Below are positions 1 to 5,766 of a DNA stretch of 26,150 bases, in pieces. Location of the stretch: positions 1 through 26,150 of the forward strand of contig CAZWDL010000106.1 of the NCBI GenBank assembly GCA_964632995.1, in the 5' to 3' direction. This stretch comes from CAZWDL01 sp964632995 (GTDB lineage: Bacteria; Bacteroidota; Bacteroidia; Chitinophagales; Saprospiraceae). The notes under the pieces are model-generated. The model worked only from the letters and a program-made list of their open reading frames with translations. It did not search any database and was not told the origin of the DNA. The translations under genes were made by a program, and so were the position numbers. How positions within the stretch are numbered: position 1 is the first letter of the stretch; the number at the start of each line of letters is the position of its first letter.

Positions 1-100
1 AGAAGTAGCCGGAAATCGCTGGACCTGTCGCCCACATATGGCATGTTTTCAGCCTATGTAACACTTGATAAATTATCATGATGCGTTAGCCCTGCCCCGG

Positions 101-163
101 CCCCCTCTCCTCAAAGAGTACGTTTCAGGTAAGGCTGAAAATTGTTGTTTTGAGGAGAGGGGG
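101..163. repeat. Perfect 15-bp inverted repeat with nested hairpin
   Basis: Positions 101-115 are the exact reverse complement of 149-163. Inside, 123-128 (TTTCAG) pairs with 135-140 (CTGAAA) around a 6-base loop. The result is a two-stage hairpin of about 63 bases. No T-run follows on either strand, so it is not a classical terminator. It lies in a stretch without a gene and could be a dispersed palindromic repeat or an RNA structure. Confidence 0.75.
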
Positions 164-257
164 AGCTGAGAAAACCTGTTCCTATCGTTTTCAGATGTAA
201 ATATGTCAGTGCTGGAGTCAAGAGCGGATCAAAGCTGCCGGGCTTTTTTCTTCCGAC

Positions 258-414
258 GCTTTGAGCAAAGCGAAGCAGCCTGTACCTCAAGAGCAAAGTC
301 CCCATCCCGTCTTTTTTTGTTTCGTCGGCATCGGGATTGTTCCGGAGTGCCCCCGGCCGCCGGAACAAAAAAAGACGGGATCTGCCCCCCAAAGCTATGA
401 GCAAATCGAAGCAG
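258..414. repeat. Imperfect 21-bp direct repeats flanking a large hairpin
   Basis: Positions 258-278 and 394-414 match at 19 of 21 bases, sharing the core TGAGCAAA followed by CGAAGCAG. The pair brackets the hairpin at 305-380, and the second copy ends directly before the stop codon of the metallophosphoesterase (415-417). The first copy also contains a 7-bp palindrome, CGCTTTG/CAAAGCG (257-272). They may be leftovers of a small insertion or a duplicated regulatory block. No ORF of note lies between them. Confidence 0.5.
305..380. terminator. Long hairpin, likely bidirectional terminator
   Basis: Positions 305-321 are a perfect 17-bp reverse complement of 364-380. Each arm contains a run of seven T (or A) next to CCCGTC/GACGGG, so each strand reads a GC-rich stem base followed by a U tract. 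Further pairing is possible in the GC-rich loop (CCGG blocks). It lies 35 bases downstream of the minus-strand metallophosphoesterase stop, where a terminator for that operon is expected. Confidence 0.55.
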
Positions 415-1110
415 TTATGCCTGCTTACCCCTCTCAATGTTTTTCTGGAAGAATAGCTCCCTACTGTTCATTTCGAAAGCGCAGAGGTAACCCACGCCCA
501 GTTGCGGGCGATCGAAGACGCAGCCGGCGTCGATATCGAGCACCTGGAATTCCTTGAGCCGGACGTGCTGCTGTTCGATGCGTTCCCGGCTGACCGGCGT
601 ATGGCCGTGGATAATGATGCGTTCCTCCAGCCAGTCGGTATTGATGTCCTCATACCAATCGCGGATCCAGAGCAGGCTTTCAACGTCGTAGAGGGGATCA
701 GTGGCTTTGAAATTGAGACCGGCGTGAACGAGAATGTACTCGTCCACTTCTTCGTAGAGGGAAAGTTCTTCAAAAAAAGTAATGTATTCGTCCGGAATTT
801 CCTCAGGGTTCTGCGTGCCGAAGCTTTCCAGCGTTTCGTAGCCGCCGTTGTAGAGCCAGGTGCTCCGGCTGGCAAGATCATTGCCCGCTTCCAGCAGCAT
901 CATTTCGTGGTTGCCCATCAGGCAGTGGATGGTATAGCCTTCTTTCCGGAGCTGCCATATATAATCGACGACTCCTTTACTGTCAGGCCCCCGGTCAATA
1001 TAGTCGCCCAATATGTACAGTTCGTCGCCGGCAGACAGCGCGATTTGATCGAGCAGGGCCTCAAAGGTTTTTCTACAGCCGTGTATGTCGGAGATAGCAA
1101 AACGGCGCAT
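415..1110 (-). CDS. Metallophosphoesterase of the PPP-like serine/threonine phosphatase family
   Basis: 231 residues with the complete motif series of calcineurin-like phosphoesterases: DIHG (residues 8-11), GDYIDRGP (35-42), GNHE (66-69), a histidine in LVHAG (H129) and GHTP (169-172). These bind two metal ions and hydrolyse phosphomonoesters or diadenosine polyphosphates. The length suits bacterial ApaH/PrpE-like phosphatases, but the true substrate (phosphoprotein or Ap4A) cannot be told from sequence. It is probably cytoplasmic, as no signal peptide is seen. Its ATG (1108-1110) directly abuts the stop codon (1111-1113) of the upstream inositol-monophosphatase-family gene, so the two are almost certainly co-transcribed and perhaps translationally coupled. 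It ends 35 bases before a strong hairpin at 305-380. Confidence 0.9.
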   Translation of the reverse strand: MRRFAISDIHGCRKTFEALLDQIALSAGDELYILGDYIDRGPDSKGVVDYIWQLRKEGYTIHCLMGNHEMMLLEAGNDLASRSTWLYNGGYETLESFGTQNPEEIPDEYITFFEELSLYEEVDEYILVHAGLNFKATDPLYDVESLLWIRDWYEDINTDWLEERIIIHGHTPVSRERIEQQHVRLKEFQVLDIDAGCVFDRPQLGVGYLCAFEMNSRELFFQKNIERGKQA

Positions 1111-1929
1111 TTACTGAAGGTGGTTTAGGGCTGCGTTAATCAATGCCTGGCGGTGCTGGGGCGGACAAATGAGATAACCAGGGTTATCCTTTGGCGGTTC
1201 TTCGCCAAATTTGATGGGTTGACCATTCAGATAACTGTGTTTGAAGCCCATTTCTTCTACGATAACCTTTTCACCGGCCCAGTCCCATTCGGGGATGCGG
1301 CGCTTCATGAACAGGGCTACGTCGAGCTTATCGCGGGCGAATTGCAGCGTGCGCATCGCTGTGGTCATCACTACGCGGCCTTCCTCCACGCCCAGGTCCT
1401 CGAACAAATCCCAGTATTTGTCGCCCCGGTAGCGGGCCGGATGGGCGAAGCGCAGCTCGTCGAAGTGTTGGCTCAGACGCGGTTCCAGGCGTTGCGCCAG
1501 GCCGTTCTGTTCCAGGTAAGCGCCCTGATGCCGAGTGGCGTACAGTAGTATATCGTCGAGCGGATAGTAGACGAGGCCTACCGCCAGCTGTCCGCTATCC
1601 CCATCGTAAAAGGCGGCCTGATGGGAGAAGCCGGCCTGCCCTTCGATGAAGTAGCTGGTGCCGTCCAGCTCATCGATGACAAAGTAGGATTTACTGCGGT
1701 CGATGGTTTCTTTTTCCGACTCTTCACTGTGCAGGCCGATCTCCGGAAATTCCTCCCGGCGGGCTTTCTGCACGAGCTCCGAAATTTCGAGATCCACGTC
1801 AGTTACTTTTGAATTATCGGATTTGGTATATATTTTGAAATCACCTTTGTAGTGCTCACGCATGATATCGCCCGCCTGATGAGCGAGTCTTTTGAGGAAG
1901 CCAAGATAGGGTTTGTAGTTTTTCGGCAT
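1111..1929 (-). CDS. Inositol monophosphatase family protein (CysQ/SuhB-like)
   Basis: 272 residues of the lithium-sensitive FIG/IMPase superfamily. Metal-binding motifs are visible: SEES (68-71), DELDGT (86-91) and WDWAG (215-219). The family removes phosphate from inositol phosphates, 3'-phosphoadenosine 5'-phosphate, histidinol phosphate or fructose bisphosphate; which one is used here is not clear. In the usual DPxDGT motif the proline is replaced by glutamate (residue 87), while both aspartates are kept, so activity is likely. The gene abuts the metallophosphoesterase downstream and lies 84 bases after the LytTR regulator gene on the same strand, so a four-gene transcription unit is possible. 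The ATG at 1927-1929 was chosen because the homologous N-terminus begins close to it. Confidence 0.85.
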   Translation of the reverse strand: MPKNYKPYLGFLKRLAHQAGDIMREHYKGDFKIYTKSDNSKVTDVDLEISELVQKARREEFPEIGLHSEESEKETIDRSKSYFVIDELDGTSYFIEGQAGFSHQAAFYDGDSGQLAVGLVYYPLDDILLYATRHQGAYLEQNGLAQRLEPRLSQHFDELRFAHPARYRGDKYWDLFEDLGVEEGRVVMTTAMRTLQFARDKLDVALFMKRRIPEWDWAGEKVIVEEMGFKHSYLNGQPIKFGEEPPKDNPGYLICPPQHRQALINAALNHLQ

Positions 1930-2013
1930 AATGTTCTTTCTGGAATCGGTGCAGAATATCGTTCTAACTGTTAACGCAACTTATAACAGATAGTTTCACT
2001 CTTGTTTTTCCAC

Positions 2014-2787
2014 TTAGAGGTCCAGCCACTCCTTAAATTCCGGCGATTTGGTACTACTCACGACAACTTTTTCTTCCACGGCGGGAGAGAGCTCCAGCAA
2101 CAGGCGGCCTTTGAAATATCGATTTACTTCTTTCACCGCCTCAATGTGAACGAGCAGCTGCCGATTGGCCCGGAAGAATATCTCCGGGTCGAGTTCTTCC
2201 TCCAGTTTGTCCAGCGTGTAATCGATGATGTAGCGTTTCCCTTGCCGCGTAATCAGAAAGACCACCCCTTCTTCGGCTTTAAAATAAGCGATCTTTTCCA
2301 CCGGAATGGTTTTCATCGTATCTCCGATTTTAACCAGAAAACGGCTTTTATACGAACCGGCTTTCCCGTGGGTTTTCATTTGTTGTTCCAACAGGTTCTG
2401 CATCTTTTGCAACTGAAGCGCGGCTTGTCCCCGGTTTCTTTCTTCAAACTTTTTCAAGGCGGCAGCCAGGTCTTTCTTTCTGATCGGTTTGAGCAGGTAA
2501 TCGATGCTGTTCACCTGAAAGGCCTCGATCGCGTACTGGTCGTAAGCCGTCGTGAAAATGACCGGCGTTTTCACCTCCACCTCTCGGAAAATTTCAAAGG
2601 AGATGCCGTCGGACAAGTGGATGTCACAAAATATCAGATCGGGTTCGGCGTGGAGATTGAACCACTCTATCGCTTCTTCCACGGTTCCGATGATATCGAC
2701 TACCTCCGCTCCGGGGCGTAGTTCGCGGAGTTGTTCCGCCAGTCCTTCGGCTGTAATCCTTTCGTCTTCAATAATCAGTACTTTCAT
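2014..2787 (-). CDS. LytTR-family two-component response regulator
   Basis: 257 residues. The receiver domain spans about residues 1-120, with acidic pocket ED (7-8), phospho-acceptor D55 in the CDIHLSDG stretch, T80 and K100. A LytTR DNA-binding domain follows at about 150-257. Such regulators (AlgR/AgrA/LytR group) bind direct repeats upstream of their targets. The start overlaps the 3' end of the sensor kinase gene by 20 bases, the usual sign of a cognate pair that is translationally coupled. The targets are unknown; the adjacent phosphatase genes downstream are candidates through co-transcription. Confidence 0.93.
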   Translation of the reverse strand: MKVLIIEDERITAEGLAEQLRELRPGAEVVDIIGTVEEAIEWFNLHAEPDLIFCDIHLSDGISFEIFREVEVKTPVIFTTAYDQYAIEAFQVNSIDYLLKPIRKKDLAAALKKFEERNRGQAALQLQKMQNLLEQQMKTHGKAGSYKSRFLVKIGDTMKTIPVEKIAYFKAEEGVVFLITRQGKRYIIDYTLDKLEEELDPEIFFRANRQLLVHIEAVKEVNRYFKGRLLLELSPAVEEKVVVSSTKSPEFKEWLDL

Positions 2788-3841
2788 GTGCTTCGAAATT
2801 TAGCAAGGGCAATTGCACTTCAAAATAGCTTTCCGTTTTCTTGATCTCTACCGGTTGATCTGACAACAAACGGTACCGGCTGCGGATGTTCTGTAGTCCG
2901 ATTCCGGTAGAGTTGATTTCTTCTCTTCGCGGTCGCCGGCTGTTTTTTAATATTAATTTATCTGCTTCCGCAAAAATGTCGATTTGCAAAGGGTCTTTTT
3001 TGGAAAATGCGTTGTGCTTCACGGCATTTTCCACGAGCATTTGCAATGAGCCCGGCGGTAGTTCCCTGTCTAGATAAGTCACCGGTACGGATTGTGTCAA
3101 TACAATGGTATCTCCAAATCTTTTTTTCAATAAAAACAGGTAGGCGTCCACCAGTTCCAGTTCCTCTTCCAGAGATACCAGGGTTTTATGGCTGTTCGCC
3201 AAAAAGGCGCGGTATACTTCCGAAAGATGGTCGAGGTACTCCAGCGCTTCGTCCCGGCTGCGGCGAATCAGCGTGCCGAGGATGCTCAGGCTGTTGAATA
3301 AAAAATGGGGGTCTACCTGATTCTTTAAGGATTCCAGTTGGGCCTTGAGTCCTTCTTTCTGGACGATTTCGCTGCGCAATATTTCCTCTTGCAGCTGCTT
3401 CCGGTTTCGCTCCCGTTCGACGAAGTAGTAAAAGAAGAGCGCGATGATGGCGCCGAGGACAAAATTTACCCGCACCCTGTCCTGTTCGAGTTCCCAGCCG
3501 AAGTTGAGGCCGAGCAGAAAGAGCGGCAGGAGTTTTAGGGCCGCGTTGAGCAAAAGGGCGCTGAGCACTACGGAGAGGCCCTCCAGTCCGTTCCGGAGCA
3601 AAGCGCTCATGTCCTGGAGCGGGCTGGAGTGAAATACGCCGGATATCTTTCCGTGGATCCAAAATAATGAAAATATAAAAAGAGCCGTAAACAACATCTC
3701 CATCAGCATCAGCGGGACGAAGAACAGCTTGCCGGTCTGCATATACACCGAAGTGAAATAGACAAAAACGGTAGTTAACACTGCGATGCGGGCCCGGTCG
3801 GCCCACGGGCGGAGAGTGCGATTATGCTTTAGTTTTTTCAT
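2768..3841 (-). CDS. Membrane sensor histidine kinase, His_kinase (LytS/YehU-like) family
   Basis: 357 residues. Four hydrophobic segments (about 18-36, 40-62, 90-112 and 123-142) form the membrane part, with no obvious large extracellular sensor domain. A short coiled coil leads into the phospho-acceptor motif QVDPHFLFN (H179). The N box reads ENAVKHN (271-277) and the G box STGIGLQN (311-318). This arrangement defines the His_kinase (PF06580) class that pairs with LytTR regulators, and the regulator gene overlaps its end by 20 bases. The signal sensed is unknown. The ATG at 3839-3841 is preceded by an A/G-rich stretch. It is the first gene of the minus-strand block; an IS-like element lies upstream from 3920. 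Confidence 0.93.
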   Translation of the reverse strand: MKKLKHNRTLRPWADRARIAVLTTVFVYFTSVYMQTGKLFFVPLMLMEMLFTALFIFSLFWIHGKISGVFHSSPLQDMSALLRNGLEGLSVVLSALLLNAALKLLPLFLLGLNFGWELEQDRVRVNFVLGAIIALFFYYFVERERNRKQLQEEILRSEIVQKEGLKAQLESLKNQVDPHFLFNSLSILGTLIRRSRDEALEYLDHLSEVYRAFLANSHKTLVSLEEELELVDAYLFLLKKRFGDTIVLTQSVPVTYLDRELPPGSLQMLVENAVKHNAFSKKDPLQIDIFAEADKLILKNSRRPRREEINSTGIGLQNIRSRYRLLSDQPVEIKKTESYFEVQLPLLNFEAHESTDY

Positions 3842-3991
3842 CCTTTGTACTGTTGCTTATTCATTCCGGTGTTTTCTCCAGTAAGATGTACACCCTGTGC
3901 TTTTGTTTTTATATAATGGAGCGTAAAACCCATTGGTCTTCAGCCAATGGGATGAAAGCGAATGCCTTTTGAAAATTTTTGTTTCAATATA

Positions 3992-4022
3992 TTGCATTTT
4001 TGAAACATTTTGTGCATATTTG
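3992..4022 (+). promoter_or_regulatory. Possible Bacteroidota-type promoter for the structured RNA
   Basis: TTG at 3992-3994, a 20-base spacer, then CATATTTG at 4015-4022. This matches the phylum's -33 TTG / -7 TAnnTTTG pattern with one mismatch. Transcription would begin at about 4027-4030, where the first stem of the structured RNA starts. Such AT-rich motifs also arise by chance, so this is only suggestive. Confidence 0.35.
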
Positions 4023-4025
4023 TAG

Positions 4026-4188
4026 TGTCAGTAAAAGACATAAAAACCTCGTTAGGGACTAGCGAGTACACGGGTGGAGAGAACGTAAGACTCCTAACTC
4101 GACTACCTGTCTTCAGGCAGGTTTTGAGCAGTGAGCTATTCTCTGGGAAGCCCGAAGCCCACCAGTCTTTAGCTGGTGGGTAGTTCAC
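4026..4188 (+). ncRNA. Omega-RNA/HEARO-like structured RNA
   Basis: A chain of nested helices is visible: TGTC/GACA (4026-4029 with 4037-4040); CTCGTTA/TAGCGAG (4048-4054 with 4060-4066, one G-T pair); CTCGA/TTGAG (4098-4102 with 4124-4128) enclosing ACCTGT/GCAGGT (4105-4110 with 4117-4122); AGAGAA/TTCTCT (4078-4083 with 4139-4144), which closes this arm over a distance; and the terminal hairpin 4158-4180. Compact multi-helix RNAs ending at the transposon terminus are the hallmark of guide RNAs for TnpB, and related RNAs (HEARO) lie beside IscB. If TnpB-like, the guide would be the flank read from 4189; if IscB-like, the guide would be 5' of 4026. Orientation of use, and expression, are unproven. 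Confidence 0.5.
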
Positions 4189-4500
4189 TTCAAGAGCGGG
4201 GAAAGCCGGGAAGGGAATTCAGAAAGATACAGGCCTCCTGAGGGATTCCGGCTTGCCCCGTCTTTTTTGAGGAAATCTGTTTTGCCTCCTGTATATCGCA
4301 AATGCGAAAACTGCTGTACTCATGCAATGTGGAAGGAATAAAGGTACACAATGACTTGTTTAGCCCAAAAAACTTCATCTGCTCAAAATCCGGTTTCAAC
4401 CGGTCTTTATCCCGGTTCGACGGATCTCCCTTTTTTAGGTCTTCGGCAGCTATCAATTTTATGGCCGAAATCAATTTCCAGACTTATACCCTGTCAGAGA
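4189..4500. other. 312-base stretch without a recognised gene
   Basis: It follows the right end of the IS-like element. An inverted repeat ATACAGG (4227-4233) / CCTGTAT (4288-4294) and a direct repeat GCCTCCTG (4233-4240, 4284-4291) are present. A 94-codon minus-strand frame (4190-4474) resembles nothing known and is probably chance. If the element's RNA uses a 3' guide, the first 15-20 bases from 4189 would be that guide. Confidence 0.5.
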
Positions 4501-4974
4501 ATGCGGACAATTAATACCGAGATTTTTATCGATGCTTCACCGGAGCTGGTTTGGTCGGTGCTCGTCAACTTCGGGGCGTACCGGCGGTGGAATCCTTTCA
4601 TCCGGTCTATCCTCGTTCCCCGGCTTGACCCGGGTGTTCCCATCCAACTCAGCCTTTATCCACCTGATTCCAATGCCATTACTTTACAGGCGGTCATCAA
4701 GCGGGTGAAACCCTTCGAAGAACTGACCTGGACAGGTCACTTTTTGATGCCTGGGCTTTTCGAACGGGAGCACAGTTTTCACCTGGAGGAAAAAGAAGGC
4801 GGAGTGTTATTTACACAGTGCGAACGCTACCGGGGCGTGCTGCTGCCGCTGCTTTGGGAACGGCTCCGCATCCGCACCGGAAAGGGTTTTGAGTTGATGA
4901 ATCAAAAGATAAAGGAGCGGGTAGAAGGAAAACGCATCCGGAAGCACTTCCGTTTTTCTCCGGGCGCCGTCTGA
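4501..4974 (+). CDS. SRPBCC-family (polyketide cyclase/START-like) protein
   Basis: 157 residues. The N-terminus shows the typical SRPBCC pattern: a beta strand with INTEIFIDAS, then PELVWSVLVNFGAY and RRWNPF, and later a TWTGHF strand and a C-terminal helix with FELMNQKIKERVE. Such proteins form a deep hydrophobic cavity that binds lipids or small hydrophobic ligands; no specific ligand can be named. The frame stays open upstream to 4351, but the ATG at 4501 begins exactly where the domain starts, and the upstream residues are low in similarity to anything known. It is a single plus-strand gene between the IS-like element and the minus-strand kptA, and converges with kptA only 6 bases away. 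Confidence 0.8.
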   Translation: MRTINTEIFIDASPELVWSVLVNFGAYRRWNPFIRSILVPRLDPGVPIQLSLYPPDSNAITLQAVIKRVKPFEELTWTGHFLMPGLFEREHSFHLEEKEGGVLFTQCERYRGVLLPLLWERLRIRTGKGFELMNQKIKERVEGKRIRKHFRFSPGAV

Positions 4975-4980
4975 AGAGGG

Positions 4981-5550
4981 CTAAAATTCAATAAACGCTG
5001 CTGGCACGGCCTCCGTGAGCCATACGCCATTTTCCGAGCGGTAAAAAGAATGCCCTGCTTCCCGCATGGCTTTTGCCCGGATGCCCAGCACCTGCGGCCG
5101 GCCGTGGCGCCCGCCCACCTGCCGGGCCGTCGCCCGGTCGGGCGACAGGTGCACGTGGTGGCGCTTGCCCCGGTTCAGGCCTTTTTCCCTGATAGAGGTG
5201 ATATTTTTTTCCGCCGTTCCGTGAAAGAGATACTCCGGCGGCGCTACCGGTTCATAGCCCAGGTCGATATCGATGCTGTGCCCCTGGTTGGCCCGGATAC
5301 GCCGGCCGTCATCGCTGATGGCGAAGCGGCGCTTGTCGTTTTGTTCTACGACGAGTTTCAGTGTTTCGCGATTCAGAGCAGTTCCCCGCTTGTTGAAGGC
5401 GGCAATAAGCTCGTCGATATCACACCAACCCTGCCGGTCCAGCTTCAGACCGTACAGTCCCGGTTTGTGTCGAAGGGCATGGCTCATCTTTTTGCTGATG
5501 CGTTTGAGGTCTTTGGAGGTCATCTTTCTTCTGTTTCTGCTACTTAACAT
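4981..5550 (-). CDS. kptA: RNA 2'-phosphotransferase (Tpt1/KptA)
   Basis: 189 residues, the usual length. The conserved stretches are present: LRH (26-28), RANQGHS (86-92), LFHGT (108-112) and HVHLS (132-136), which supply the NAD+ binding site and the Arg-His core. The enzyme moves an internal 2'-phosphate from RNA to NAD+, giving ADP-ribose 1'',2''-cyclic phosphate. In eukaryotes this finishes tRNA splicing; bacteria mostly lack that splicing route, so the role here is open. Some bacterial homologues ADP-ribosylate 5'-phosphorylated ends in vitro. An alternative start is the Met at residue 10, just before the domain. No RNA ligase or repair gene is nearby. Confidence 0.92.
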   Translation of the reverse strand: MLSSRNRRKMTSKDLKRISKKMSHALRHKPGLYGLKLDRQGWCDIDELIAAFNKRGTALNRETLKLVVEQNDKRRFAISDDGRRIRANQGHSIDIDLGYEPVAPPEYLFHGTAEKNITSIREKGLNRGKRHHVHLSPDRATARQVGGRHGRPQVLGIRAKAMREAGHSFYRSENGVWLTEAVPAAFIEF

Positions 5551-5610
5551 TTCGCTGCAAGGAAAGAGTTCCTGGGAAGGGGAGTCATGGGAGTCATGAG
5601 CAATATCGTC

Positions 5611-5730
5611 TCACTTAAGGAAAAAGATGAGGAGACTGGGGGACAAGGAGACGGGGAGAAGTTCCCTGTTTTTCTGATCTCCCAGTCTCCTTGTCTCCAA
5701 GTCACCAGGTCTTTTTGGACTTAAGGTGAC
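5611..5730. repeat. Purine-rich fold-back repeat
   Basis: The core is a perfect 11-bp inverted repeat, GACAAGGAGAC (5642-5652) with GTCTCCTTGTC (5685-5695). Pairing continues with mismatches outward to CTTAAG at 5614-5619 and 5720-5725, and includes the AAAAAGA/TCTTTTT blocks. The whole forms a roughly 115-base imperfect palindrome between kptA and the M28-like gene. A related purine-rich palindrome occurs at 14002-14080. This fits a dispersed, non-coding repeat family. Confidence 0.6.
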
Positions 5731-5766
5731 AGAATCGGTCAGGGGAAATCGGGGAAGTCACAGGGG

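Larger units (their letters stand above)
3920..4188 (+). mobile_element. ORF-less IS200/IS605-like (PATE-type) element
   Basis: The segment is bounded by two perfect 8-bp stems with matching 7-base loops: CCCATTGG/CCAATGGG with loop TCTTCAG (3929-3951) and CCCACCAG/CTGGTGGG with loop TCTTTAG (4158-4180). The right end runs on to GGGTAGTTCAC (4178-4188), and the left hairpin is followed by GATGAAAGCGAATGCC. Subterminal hairpins with such sequences are typical of the single-strand transposing IS200/IS605/ISC elements. No tnpA, tnpB or iscB ORF is present, so it is non-autonomous. The exact left boundary (about 3920) is a guess; the right boundary after GTTCAC is firmer. The family assignment rests on remembered terminal patterns, not on a search. 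Confidence 0.6.

Noticed and set aside
258..414. A CRISPR-like pair of repeats
   Set aside because: Only two imperfect copies, and the space between them is a hairpin rather than a spacer.
2002..2721. A 239-codon plus-strand frame opposite the LytTR regulator
   Set aside because: Antisense to a regulator with intact receiver and LytTR domains.
4190..4474. 94-codon minus-strand frame after the IS-like element
   Set aside because: No family similarity, no clear start signal, and it lies across an inverted repeat; probably chance.
4351..4500. N-terminal extension of the SRPBCC protein
   Set aside because: The domain starts at the ATG at 4501; the upstream residues show no signal peptide or known domain.
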